Shown here: positions 33,221 to 41,443 of the stretch, piece by piece
Layout: each line of letters starts with the position of its first letter
How positions within the stretch are numbered: position 1 is the stretch's first letter
Assembly: GCA_023150945.1 (NCBI GenBank)
Contig: JAKLJX010000035.1
Coordinates: forward strand, 1-45,156
Reading direction: 5' to 3'
Length of the DNA stretch: 45,156 nucleotides
DNA from: a bacterium
Lineage (GTDB): Bacteria; Zhuqueibacterota; Zhuqueibacteria; Zhuqueibacterales; Zhuqueibacteraceae
Notes under the pieces: model-generated
Databases searched by the model: none
The model's input: the letters and a program-made list of their open reading frames with translations, nothing else
What the model was told of the DNA's origin: nothing
Position numbers and translations under genes: made by a program

Positions 33221-34570
33221 TTAGAGTCGTTTGATCAACCGCCGCCAATCGGTATTGTGCACCTCCCCCTCCTTGCTCGAATGCAGCAATACAAAACGGC
33301 CGTTGGACTGCAAATCCGCGAACGCAAAATCGTAGCGCCGCTCCTTTGAGTAGATCCAAATCTCGTAGGGCACGGTTTCGGCCTCGGCGTGATGGCGATC
33401 GATATCATCCGGCGGGCCGTATTGTATCAACACGCGGCCGCGATCGCTGGCCCAGCCCGCTTCCGTGCTCCAGCCAAAGTGTTCGTTGGCGTAATGATAA
33501 CGCTGCTGCACCTGCTCGAGATATTCGTTTGGCTCCGTCGCCGGCGTGGGGTCGCGATCACGCCAAAAATTGATGAGAAATTGCGCCTGGCCGGTGGCGC
33601 TCAGGCGTTGATAGAACTGGTACTCCTCCGGCGTGGCGCAGTATTTCAGCAGCCGGCCCGCTTGTTGGGATTGCTCCGGCGTCAAGCTCGGGCCGCTGAG
33701 ATAGTCCATTTGAATGACTTCGAAGGCCCGCGCAAGCTCTACCACCTCTCCGTGCGGGGAATCGGCGATGCGTGCCGACAATTCGTAGATGCCGGATGGC
33801 ACGGTGGAGACCTCCACCCCATGCACCACGCCGGCGGTGGTACCGGGTTTTCGAATGGCGATCGGGGGAAACGTTTTGACCGCTGCTCCGCTTTGATCAT
33901 GGATCGAATAAAGTGCCGCCAACTGACCTGCGCCAGCCTGCGGAAGGTTGTACAACTCATAGTAGAAGTAGAGCACGGGATTCAATACCCCATACCGCCG
34001 CGCGGGATTGGGAACGATCGTGCGCCGGTTCTTCACAAAACGCGCGTTGGTTTCGCCCGACGCAGCACTCACGGCAAACTCGATTTGGCTCGCCTCAAAC
34101 TTCTCACTCGTCATGGCCGGAGCATCAAAGGTGAAGAAAACCCGGCCTTGGTTGGAACCATGCAAATCCGCCACCGTCAATGCCAGGTCGTAGCGGCCGG
34201 GAGCAAGCGCTTCAGCCCATTGGTCATAAATGGCAAGCGCACTGACGCCAGCCGAATCATGAACGATCTCTGCCTCCGTGGTCCATTCGCGCCGGCGCTT
34301 TTCGTTTCGGCGCTCGTCCTGCAGCAACGCGGAATTGTGGAAGATCGCAACTTGCTTTCCGTCTTTGGTCACGTGGCGCAACTGATCGGCATACAGCATT
34401 TGGTAGAATTCCACATAGGTCTTGCCCTGGGATCCCCGAAAGCTCGCATGATCCACATAGAAACGAATCGCGCCGGTTGAAACCGCGGGCACGTCTTGCG
34501 CGAGCAGCGCTCTGGCAGGCATGGCGATCAACAGCGCGAGGGGGAGTCGTATTCCGAGCCGTGCTTTCAT
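33221..34570 (-). CDS. Secreted GWxTD-domain protein
   Basis: A signal peptide (MKARLGIRLPLALLIAMPA, cleaved after LLAQ) leads a 449-residue protein. The C-terminal GWxTD domain is clear: FLINFWRDRDPTPATEPNEY, then GWASDRGRVLIQYGPPDDID (residues 372-391), with Ser in place of the usual Thr. GWxTD proteins occur in Acidobacteria, Calditrichota and similar phyla, and their function is unknown. The N-terminal region holds two beta-sandwich-like parts. A much longer in-frame reading upstream is an out-of-frame shadow of the permease gene and is rejected. It lies 50 bp after the MalG-type permease gene. Confidence 0.85.
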   Translation of the reverse strand: MKARLGIRLPLALLIAMPARALLAQDVPAVSTGAIRFYVDHASFRGSQGKTYVEFYQMLYADQLRHVTKDGKQVAIFHNSALLQDERRNEKRRREWTTEAEIVHDSAGVSALAIYDQWAEALAPGRYDLALTVADLHGSNQGRVFFTFDAPAMTSEKFEASQIEFAVSAASGETNARFVKNRRTIVPNPARRYGVLNPVLYFYYELYNLPQAGAGQLAALYSIHDQSGAAVKTFPPIAIRKPGTTAGVVHGVEVSTVPSGIYELSARIADSPHGEVVELARAFEVIQMDYLSGPSLTPEQSQQAGRLLKYCATPEEYQFYQRLSATGQAQFLINFWRDRDPTPATEPNEYLEQVQQRYHYANEHFGWSTEAGWASDRGRVLIQYGPPDDIDRHHAEAETVPYEIWIYSKERRYDFAFADLQSNGRFVLLHSSKEGEVHNTDWRRLIKRL

Positions 34571-34577
34571 CGGTAAT

Positions 34578-34594
34578 CCAGTTTGCCGGACTGG
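34578..34594. repeat. Short palindrome CCAGT-ACTGG, CCAGACTG family relative
   Basis: CCAGTTTGCCGGACTGG has 5-bp arms. It lies 7 nt upstream of the GWxTD start. Confidence 0.5.
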
Positions 34595-34620
34595 CGGCAT
34601 TGGCAGACGTGCAGCCGGCG

Positions 34621-35451
34621 TTACTCTTTCAGACCGCTGAGGGTGATGCCCTGGATGAAGTACTTTTGCGCGAAGAAGAAGATCAAAAGTATCGGAATCG
34701 TAGCGGTAACCGAAGCGGCCATGAGCTTGTCCCATTCCGTAGTGTAGCGGTCGCGAAAAACCGCCAGACCCAATTGCACCGTGCGCATCTCCTCGGAGTT
34801 GGTGACGATCAAGGCCCAAAGGAAATCGTTGAACACGCCCATAAAAGTGAAGACGGCCAGCGTTGCCAGGGCCGGCTTGGAAAGCGGAAGAACGACACGC
34901 CAGAGCACGCCGGCGTGGCTGCAGCCGTCGATGTACGCAGCGTCTTCCAGTTCGCGCGGAATGGTGAGGAAAAACTGCCGGAGCAGAAACGTTCCAAAGG
35001 CGGAAGCCAGTCCGGGAACGATGAGGGCGTAGTAGGTGTCGATCCAGCCCAACCAATAGAGCATCATGAAGCTGGGAATCATGGTGACCTGACCGGGTAT
35101 CATCATGGTCCCGAGAAAAAGCAGGAAGAGCGCTTCGCGCCCGCGGAATTGCAGGCGCGCAAAAGCGAAGGCGGCCATCGAGCAGGTCAGCAACTGCCCA
35201 AACGTCACGGTCACCGCGACAAAGATGCTGTTCAGATAGAACCGCCCGAAGGGCGCGGCCGCGAAGGCATTGACGTAGTTGTCGAACTTCAGCTTGCTGG
35301 GCAGCCATTTCGGCGGATAGAGCAGAATCTCTCCGAGGTCTTTGCAGGAGGTCAAGACCATCCAGATGAAGGGCGCCAGCGTCGCCAGCGCGACCGCATA
35401 AATCGCAAGGTGAAAGAGGATAGCTTTCGCACTTTTCCAGCAAGCGTTCAT
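34621..35451 (-). CDS. ABC sugar transporter permease, MalG type
   Basis: The 276-residue product has six hydrophobic segments and the cytoplasmic EAA loop DAAYIDGCSHAGVLWRVVLP, which docks with the ABC ATPase. The middle motifs NSIFVAVTVTFGQLLTCSMA and MIPGQVTMIPSFMMLYWLGW match MalG/UgpE-type permeases. The start at 35451 (MNACWKSAKAILF) is preferred to one 51 nt upstream because the membrane topology fits. It pairs with the upstream MalF-type permease gene, 68 bp apart. No ATPase is encoded in the window. Confidence 0.92.
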   Translation of the reverse strand: MNACWKSAKAILFHLAIYAVALATLAPFIWMVLTSCKDLGEILLYPPKWLPSKLKFDNYVNAFAAAPFGRFYLNSIFVAVTVTFGQLLTCSMAAFAFARLQFRGREALFLLFLGTMMIPGQVTMIPSFMMLYWLGWIDTYYALIVPGLASAFGTFLLRQFFLTIPRELEDAAYIDGCSHAGVLWRVVLPLSKPALATLAVFTFMGVFNDFLWALIVTNSEEMRTVQLGLAVFRDRYTTEWDKLMAASVTATIPILLIFFFAQKYFIQGITLSGLKE

Positions 35452-35519
35452 GAATGTTCTCACTCTCGCCCGGCAGACGCTCCGACGGTGCCGGGAAATC
35501 ACCCGGCCGGCGGCCGGGA

Positions 35520-36452
35520 TTACGTATAGTGCACCCGGCGCTGCAGGAATCTGATTTGCAGCAATGTGAGGATAAAGATCAGCGCAAACAGCAGATAGGC
35601 GACCGCTGAGGCGTAGCCCATTTCAAAAAATTTGAAAGCCTGCTCGTAAAGATAAAACACCAGCACTTTCGTCGTGCCCAGCGGGCCGCCGGAAGTCAAC
35701 ACATAAACGATGTCGAACACTTGAAAAGAGCCGATGATGGACATGACGACAATGAAGAACGTGGTCGGACTGAGCAAAGGCAGGGTGATATTCCAGAATT
35801 TCGACCATTTCCCGGCGCCATCGATTTCCGCGGCTTCATAATAATGCTGCGGAATGGCTTCGAGTCCGGCCGCGAAGAGCACCATGTTGACGCCGAAGGT
35901 CTTCCAAACGCCCATGATGATGAGGGCCGACATGGCGGCGGTGGGATCGTTCAACCAATTGACCGAGGGCAAACCAAACCAGCTCAGGAAATAATTCAGC
36001 AGCCCGAAATTCGGCTCATAAATCCAGCGCCAAATCACGGCCGCGGCCACGGCGGAGATGATGACCGGCGTAAAAAAGGCCGTACGCAAGAATTTCTTGC
36101 CGAAGACCTTCTTGTGCAGGAAGTAGGCCACCAGCAGCGCGAACGCCATGTTGAGCGGAACCGTACCCAGCGTGTAGACGGCCGTGTTCTTGAGCACGGA
36201 CCAGAATTCCGCGCTTTGGAGCACGCGGGTATAATTTTCCAACCCGACAAAGGCGCGCTCCTGACTGAACATGTTCCATTTGTGGAAACTCAAATAGAAG
36301 GAAAAAAGCACCGGAAAGAGAATGAAAGCGGAAAAGACCAACAGGGTCGGAGAGAGAAAGAGGATGGCACTGCGGCCTTGCTGATAAATCAGGGGCCGGC
36401 TCTTCTTGGTGACCTGGAATGGCACGATTTGCTCCGCCTGTTGGCCTGCCAC
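35520..36452 (-). CDS. ABC sugar transporter permease, MalF/UgpA type
   Basis: The 310-residue product has six membrane segments and the EAA motif EAAEIDGAGKWSKFWNITLP. The N-terminal part FVGLENYTRVLQSAEFWSVL and the end VFDIVYVLTSGGPLGTTKVL match sugar permeases of the MalF group. The ATG at 36452 gives the standard short cytoplasmic lead. It follows the binding-protein gene by 75 bp and precedes the MalG-type gene. Confidence 0.92.
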   Translation of the reverse strand: MAGQQAEQIVPFQVTKKSRPLIYQQGRSAILFLSPTLLVFSAFILFPVLFSFYLSFHKWNMFSQERAFVGLENYTRVLQSAEFWSVLKNTAVYTLGTVPLNMAFALLVAYFLHKKVFGKKFLRTAFFTPVIISAVAAAVIWRWIYEPNFGLLNYFLSWFGLPSVNWLNDPTAAMSALIIMGVWKTFGVNMVLFAAGLEAIPQHYYEAAEIDGAGKWSKFWNITLPLLSPTTFFIVVMSIIGSFQVFDIVYVLTSGGPLGTTKVLVFYLYEQAFKFFEMGYASAVAYLLFALIFILTLLQIRFLQRRVHYT

Positions 36453-36527
36453 CGCCGCATGCGAACAGAAACATCAGCACGAATGTCCGCGAGACTCACA
36501 CCACCGCTTCTGGCAACCGGAGCGGCG

Positions 36528-37856
36528 CTACTTGCGAGCGGCCTGTGCCGCCTGCTGCAGGAGTTGATTCGCTTTGGCCGCAGCCTCATCCAGCACGGTC
36601 TTGGGATCCTGTTTGCCCAGCGTCGCCTTTTCGATGGCTTCCGCCATCAAGCGCGTGATTTCCAGCCCGTGAAAATCCACCGGCCGCGGGCTTTGGCCAA
36701 AGTCCAACTGGTCGACGTACACTTTCAAGCCGGGATTGGCCTGCAGAAAATCCTGATAGGCTTTGATCTTGGTTGCTGCATGCCGCACCGGGAGATAACC
36801 GGATTTCATGGACCACTCTGCTTGCGTTTCCGGTTTGAGAATCCACTTTACAAATGTCCACGCCTCCTGCGGATGCTGGCTTTGCTTGAAGATTGCCAGA
36901 TATTCGCCACCGACGATAGTTGCACGCTTGGCCGGGCCGGCCGGCAATGGTGCAATCGCCCAATCAATATGCCGAAATCCCCGATAGCGCGGCAGATTCC
37001 AGGGGCCGTCCAACATCATGGCGAGCTGCTGGCCGGGAAACGCGGCATCATAGTCCGGCGTAAAGCTGATCAAATTCAACTCGTGATAGATCTCCTTCCA
37101 CAACGTCAGTGCTTGCACGCCGGCTGCACTGTTGAAGAGCACTTCGGTCTGTTCAAGATTGATATTGTATCCTCCGGCCTGCCACAGGAACGGCAACCAC
37201 TGCCAAGCCATCCAATTCCCCAGCGGCCCCGAGGCCGGAAAGATGGGAATGCCAAAACCGACTTGATCGAGTTTGCCGTCGCCGTTCTTGTCAAAGGTCA
37301 ACTTTCTGGCATATTCGCGCAACTCCTCCCAATTTTGCGGCGGGCGATCGGGATCAAGCCCGGCGTTGCGAAAAAGGCCGCGATTGTACAGCAAGCCCAA
37401 ATTGGTCGCTTCCATGGGCATACTGTAAAGCGTACCGCGCCACGAAGCCGCTTCCAACAATGCCGGATAGAAATCATTGAGCTCTTCCGCGGCCAGCCCG
37501 TTGGGGCCGTGGAGGAATTCATCCATTTGGTAGATGGCATTGGCCTGCACGAGATTCTGCAGATAGTCCGCATGAATCCAGGAGACATCAGGCGCGGTCT
37601 GGCTTTGAATGGCAGTGATGAGCTTCTGAATGAGAGCGTCGCCGGAGGGAATGTACTGGGCTTTGACCGCGAGGTTGGGATGCTCTTGCTCGAATTTCTT
37701 GAGCAACTCATTGAGCGCGGGAACGGTGGAAGAAACGAAGCTGTGCCAGAACGTGATGGTGACTTTTGCTGCCGCACGATCTTTCTTTTGCCCACAGCCG
37801 AACATCAAGGAGCAGGCAAGGACGAGGCCAACCAGAGGAGTGATGGGGGATCTCAC
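36528..37856 (-). CDS. ABC sugar-binding lipoprotein (family 1 solute-binding protein)
   Basis: The 442-residue protein starts with GTG, 4 nt after GGAGG. A lipoprotein signal ends at C21 (LMFGCGQKKD). The body is a family 1 extracellular solute-binding protein: ITFWHSFVSSTVPALNELLK, APDVSWIHADYLQNLVQANA and AGGYNINLEQTEVLFNSAAG. It captures an oligosaccharide or glycerol-phosphate-type ligand in the periplasm for the two permeases that follow. A LacI-type palindrome lies about 97 nt upstream. The ATPase must come from elsewhere, as with shared MsmK-type ATPases. Confidence 0.92.
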   Translation of the reverse strand: MRSPITPLVGLVLACSLMFGCGQKKDRAAAKVTITFWHSFVSSTVPALNELLKKFEQEHPNLAVKAQYIPSGDALIQKLITAIQSQTAPDVSWIHADYLQNLVQANAIYQMDEFLHGPNGLAAEELNDFYPALLEAASWRGTLYSMPMEATNLGLLYNRGLFRNAGLDPDRPPQNWEELREYARKLTFDKNGDGKLDQVGFGIPIFPASGPLGNWMAWQWLPFLWQAGGYNINLEQTEVLFNSAAGVQALTLWKEIYHELNLISFTPDYDAAFPGQQLAMMLDGPWNLPRYRGFRHIDWAIAPLPAGPAKRATIVGGEYLAIFKQSQHPQEAWTFVKWILKPETQAEWSMKSGYLPVRHAATKIKAYQDFLQANPGLKVYVDQLDFGQSPRPVDFHGLEITRLMAEAIEKATLGKQDPKTVLDEAAAKANQLLQQAAQAARK

Positions 37857-37952
37857 AAAACCTCCGTGGAGCTGCCAGCAAAAACCTGCGGATTGGAGAA
37901 ATTATTCAGTCATGTGCCTGTTGCACTTGGGCGACCGCGAAAAAAATCAATA

Positions 37953-37966
37953 CGCAATCGTTTGCG
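37953..37966. promoter_or_regulatory. LacI-type operator upstream of the ABC operon
   Basis: CGCAATCGTTTGCG pairs at 6 of 7 positions around a central CG, as LacI-family operators do. It shares the core with the perfect CAAACGTTTG at 39128-39137 in the lacI promoter. A TTGAGC hexamer on the minus strand (37971-37976) may be the -35 element with the operator in the spacer, but the -10 is unclear. A regulator bound here would control the ABC genes. Confidence 0.65.
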
Positions 37967-38049
37967 CAAAATGCTCAAAAGAAACATCTTTCTGCTGTTT
38001 CTCGACTGTCCCTACGTCCACCAAGCGAGCCGCCGACCTTACCGCGGGG

Positions 38050-39099
38050 TCATGCCGCGGCAGCGGCGGCGCGCGGCTGGGTTCTCGCAATCAAACGCAC
38101 CGAATCCCGCACGATCAGCCTTGGCTTGAGCACGATGCGGTTCGCTTCGCGATTACTCTTTTCATTGATTTGCTGCACCAGCAGCTTCACGGCAATCTCC
38201 CCCATGACTTCCTTCGGCTGCGCCACTGCGGTGAGCGGGCTCATTATGAAGGGCGCGAAGTCCATGTCATCGAAGGCGACCACCGAAATGTCCTCGGGAA
38301 TGCGTCGGCCCGCCTCAAAGATCGCCTGCAATGCGCCGAGCGTGATCAAATCACTGGCGGCAAAAATTGCGCTGGGCGGCGGCGTCATCTGCAAAAGCAG
38401 TTTGGTTTCAATGTAGCCGTTTTCCCTGCCGAAGTCGCGCCCGACGATCAGGCTGTCATCCACCGCCAATCCGTGCCTGAGCAAGGCATCTTTATAGCCC
38501 TGCACTCTGCCGTTGTTGGTGAAGGTATTGTCCAAACCCTTGATAATTGCGATGCGGGAGTGGCCATAGCGGATCAAATGCTCGGTGGCCTCGAACGCGC
38601 CCCGGTAATTGTCAACCATCACCGCGTCCGCATTGAGCTCGTCGAAACAGCGGTCCAGGAGAACCATCGGCACGCCTTCTTCCAGGAGGGCGGACAGGTG
38701 GTGATGCTTCTGCCCAACCGGCATGATGATCAAACCATCGACCCCTTTGCCGCGCAGGAGATTGAGATGCTCGATCTCCACCTCCAGGTTTTCATCCGTA
38801 TCGCAAACGACCAGACTGTACCCCAAGCCATGGGCGGCGGTTTGAACGCTCTTGATGACATAAGCAAAGAATGGATTCGACAGATCCGGAGCGACCAAAC
38901 CAATGGTCTGCGTTTTCTTCAGGCGCAGTCCGCGCGCCAGTTGATTCGGCTGATAGTTGAGCTCTTTCGCGGCCTGGAGAACGAGCGCTTCCGTTTCCTT
39001 GCTGATGCGATACTTCGCCGTCTTGTGATTGAGGACGCGCGACACAGTTGAAACCGAGATGCCGGTTTTCCTGGCAATATCGTGAATGGTGGCGGCCAT
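38050..39099 (-). CDS. LacI family transcription regulator
   Basis: The 349-residue product begins MAATIHDIARKTGISVSTVS, the LacI helix-turn-helix and hinge (RVLNHKTAKYRISKE), then a ribose-binding-type sensor domain (QTIGLVAPDLSNPFFAYVIK, LLLQMTPPPSAIFAASDLIT, EDISVVAFDDMDFAPFI). It ends with an alanine tail. It most likely represses the sugar block and responds to a sugar ligand. The ATG at 39099 matches the family start, although no ribosome site is visible; an in-frame ATG at 39120 would add MKFFSRP. Its own promoter carries an operator, so autoregulation is likely. Confidence 0.93.
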   Translation of the reverse strand: MAATIHDIARKTGISVSTVSRVLNHKTAKYRISKETEALVLQAAKELNYQPNQLARGLRLKKTQTIGLVAPDLSNPFFAYVIKSVQTAAHGLGYSLVVCDTDENLEVEIEHLNLLRGKGVDGLIIMPVGQKHHHLSALLEEGVPMVLLDRCFDELNADAVMVDNYRGAFEATEHLIRYGHSRIAIIKGLDNTFTNNGRVQGYKDALLRHGLAVDDSLIVGRDFGRENGYIETKLLLQMTPPPSAIFAASDLITLGALQAIFEAGRRIPEDISVVAFDDMDFAPFIMSPLTAVAQPKEVMGEIAVKLLVQQINEKSNREANRIVLKPRLIVRDSVRLIARTQPRAAAAAA

Positions 39100-39124
39100 A
39101 GGACGAGAGAAGAATTTCATCAAT

Positions 39125-39170
39125 GCACAAACGTTTGCGCGAACATATCGAAATCGAAACGATTTGTCAA
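39125..39170 (-). promoter_or_regulatory. Sigma70-like promoter with LacI-type operator, upstream of lacI
   Basis: On the minus strand, TTGACA (39165-39170) is followed by 17 nt and TATGTT (39142-39147). The operator GCGCAAACGTTTGTGC (39125-39140) comes directly after, where transcription would begin; it pairs at 7 of 8 positions. A second perfect palindrome, AAATCG-AAA-CGATTT (39151-39165), fills the spacer. The layout fits a strong promoter blocked by its own product. Confidence 0.8.
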
Positions 39171-39311
39171 GCAGTTTTTTCAAGAGCGGCAAAATTTTCT
39201 ATCCGCCAGGGCCGTTCGAGCGCCGCGCTGCCGGCAAGGAACAATTCCAGGATTCCCACCTTGGCAGAGAATCGCCGGATTGCCTTTCTGATCAAAATCA
39301 TGCACTTGGCT

Positions 39312-39336
39312 TGGTGGCGGGGAGAGGATTTGAACC
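39312..39336 (-). other. tRNA 3'-end remnant (T-arm and acceptor), possible attachment site
   Basis: The minus strand reads GGTTCAAATCC, then TCTCCCCGCCACCA: a T loop (TTCAAAT), the 3' T-stem, a 7-nt acceptor strand (CCCCGCC), discriminator A and encoded CCA. Upstream there is no matching acceptor strand (GGCGGGG) and the 5' T-stem does not pair, so it is not a whole tRNA. Isolated 3' ends of this kind are typical of sites left by integration at a tRNA gene. Confidence 0.6.
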
Positions 39337-39639
39337 CGGAAGTACAACTTTCTGAGAGGCTCCTGCCGCCAGCTTGCCGACCCGCGCTCCGTTCATGTTC
39401 GCCATTCAGGCGATTTTTAGATGCACTTTTCCGATCTGGTCGACAAAATCCAGGGCCACTCCCGGTTGGCGGAGAAGCAATTGCATCTGCGCGAGGAGGA
39501 ATGGAATGACGATTCAGTTGCAGCGCAATCTCCTTGAGCGTGCCCGGCCAATGGCCGTCGGCATAACCGCTGAACTTCATTTCGGTGCAGAGTTCGTTCT
39601 CGCCTTTGCTCGCGCTGAACTCGTTTCGCACTTCGGGAG

Positions 39640-39834
39640 TCACCGCCTCGCATCAGTACGCAATTTCACGATCGCAAATATGGATGCAATGACATTCGCC
39701 GATTTGATGCTTCTCCAATGCTGCTTCGGGAAATCAAGATAACTGAACAAGCGCGCACCCGCCTGCTCCGGCGCAGCAACGGCTTGCGAGAAGCGCGATT
39801 GCCAGTCTCTATTGAAACTGCCCTTGCACTGCAA
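39640..39834 (-). pseudogene. IS256/mutator-type transposase remnant
   Basis: The frame FNRDWQSRFSQAVAAPEQAG, then LFSYLDFPKQHWRSIKSANV and IASIFAIVKLRTDARR resembles the C-terminal third of IS256-family transposases (usual form FP..HW, then TTNPIES.FATVR.RT). The conserved NPIES is NVIAS here, and the frame stops right after LRTDARR. No N-terminal part is seen upstream. The piece is a decayed end of an old insertion. Confidence 0.7.
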
Positions 39835-39945
39835 CGCCGCTGTGGGTATGGCGAAACTTGACCCGGGCAGGGAAATTCTGCAAGATCGGAAACATCGATG
39901 TGCCCAATTCGGTGCCGCACGCCCACCATTCCTCGTAAGCCGGGT

Positions 39946-41439
39946 TTACGAATCCTTTTTGGCAATGACCTCCTCCAGCGCGACTGCAAGCTCGCGCACC
40001 CCGCGCCGGATTTCAGACGCGTCCACTGCTGCAAACCCCAACTGCAGGCCTTCGCCCGCCAAGCGCTGGCGGCTGTATCGGCGCAATGGCGTCACTTCCA
40101 CATTACGGCCCGCAGCGGCCTCTGCAACCGACTTCGCAGCAATGCCGTCGCGCAACCATCCCACCGTTTGCAACCCGGCTTCGATGTTCGAAATCTCCAG
40201 CAAACCGGCCAGCTTCTGCCGGCTGCTTTCCATGAGAACCGACAAGCGCTCGGCATACACTTCCCGCATGCGGCGAAGGTGGCGAGCGAAGTGGCCCGCG
40301 GTCATGAAGTCGCACAGCACCGCTTGAGTGAGCAGCGGCGCGTGCCGGCTGGTGACTGATATTGTGGCCGCGAAGTGATCAGTCAAATCCGCCGGAATCA
40401 CCAGATAGCCCAGACGCAGCGAGGGAAACAGCACCTTGTTGAAAGTTCCGGCAAAGAGCACCAATCCATGACGATCGAGACCCTGCAGTGCCGGAACGCC
40501 GCCGTGCGGGGTATAGCGATACTCGCTGTCATAATCATCCTCAAAGATCAGCGCCCGGGACTGGCGCGCCGACTCCAAAAGTTCCAGGCGCCGGCGCAAG
40601 CTCATGGTGATTCCCAGCGGGAACTGGTGCGCCGGCGTCACATAGACCAGTCGGGCGTCCGCCAGACTCGCGTTTGGTAGCTGCATCCCCTCGCCATCCA
40701 CCGGCAACGCGGATATCTTCGCGCCAACCGCCGCGAATACGATGGCCGCGCCCGGATATCCTGGATGCTCCAGACACACGCGATCGCCGGGATTCAAAAA
40801 AAGCCGCGCGGCAAGATCGAGTGCTTCCTGCACGCCGGAGACAATCGCAACCTGCTCGGGAACGCACTGCACCCCACGCGAGGTGCTGAGGTAATCGGCG
40901 ACGGCCGCGCGCAGCGGCTGGTATCCCAGGGGATCACAGCCACGCAAGAGATTCGTCGACGCCTGCCGCAAACGGCGCGCAGCGATTTGTGTCCACAAAT
41001 CCATCGGGAACAGATTCACCGCCGGCAGGTTGGCGCGAAAGGCGCGCACTGGCCGGGCCTCCAGACCTGGGAAGAGGGCCACGCGCCTGCCATAGTCCGA
41101 GATGCTGCGCCGTGGTTTCCTCAGGTTCGCTCCGGGCACGCGCGCCGCACGCGGCACGTGCAGCAACTCTTCGGGCAGGACTTTGCTGACATACGTGCCA
41201 GAGCCAACACTGCCTTCCAGATAGCCTTCGGACTTGAGTTGTTCAAACGCGTTGACAATCGTGCCTCGTGACAAGCGATACTGGCCGGCAAGCTCGCGCG
41301 TGCTGGGAAGTCGCACGCCGGGTCGCAGGCGGCCAGTGAGGATTTCAGCACGCAGGGCCGTGTAGAGCCAGCGGTGCGCAGGCGTTCCCGGCGCGCGTCC
41401 GGGCAGCATCAGCTCGAAAGTCGTGGTGCGTTTTGCCAT
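39946..41439 (-). CDS. MocR/PdxR family regulator (GntR helix-turn-helix fused to aminotransferase fold)
   Basis: The 497-residue product has a winged helix at about 23-85 (WLYTALRAEILTGRLRPGVR, LPSTRELAGQYRLSRGTIVN) and a fold type I PLP domain. The PLP lysine is likely K335 (FAGTFNKVLFPSLRLGYLV), and the Asp pair is in IFEDDYDSEYRY. MocR regulators sense PLP, GABA or similar amines. The gene is divergent from an AhpD-like gene with 163 bp between them, so that gene is a probable target. The nearby TGGT direct repeats support this. Confidence 0.92.
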   Translation of the reverse strand: MAKRTTTFELMLPGRAPGTPAHRWLYTALRAEILTGRLRPGVRLPSTRELAGQYRLSRGTIVNAFEQLKSEGYLEGSVGSGTYVSKVLPEELLHVPRAARVPGANLRKPRRSISDYGRRVALFPGLEARPVRAFRANLPAVNLFPMDLWTQIAARRLRQASTNLLRGCDPLGYQPLRAAVADYLSTSRGVQCVPEQVAIVSGVQEALDLAARLFLNPGDRVCLEHPGYPGAAIVFAAVGAKISALPVDGEGMQLPNASLADARLVYVTPAHQFPLGITMSLRRRLELLESARQSRALIFEDDYDSEYRYTPHGGVPALQGLDRHGLVLFAGTFNKVLFPSLRLGYLVIPADLTDHFAATISVTSRHAPLLTQAVLCDFMTAGHFARHLRRMREVYAERLSVLMESSRQKLAGLLEISNIEAGLQTVGWLRDGIAAKSVAEAAAGRNVEVTPLRRYSRQRLAGEGLQLGFAAVDASEIRRGVRELAVALEEVIAKKDS

Positions 41440-41443
41440 GAAA

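Larger units (their letters stand above)
39171..39945. other. Gene-free stretch with mobile-element and tRNA remnants
   Basis: No intact gene was found here. Two remnants are listed separately. Between them (39337-39639) the minus strand reads FSGYADGHWPGTLKEIALQL with codons that look used, but with no family that I recognise; a shift then gives LRQPGVALDFVDQIGKVHLK and a stop near 39418. This may be a decayed gene. Confidence 0.5.

Noticed and set aside
33221-35443. A 740-codon frame joining the GWxTD protein with sequence over the MalG-type gene
   Set aside because: The first 291 codons are an out-of-frame reading of the permease gene. The signal peptide at 34570 marks the true start.
39312-39400. 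A whole tRNA gene
   Set aside because: Only the 3' T-arm and acceptor strand fit; no 5' acceptor partner, D-arm or anticodon arm could be folded.
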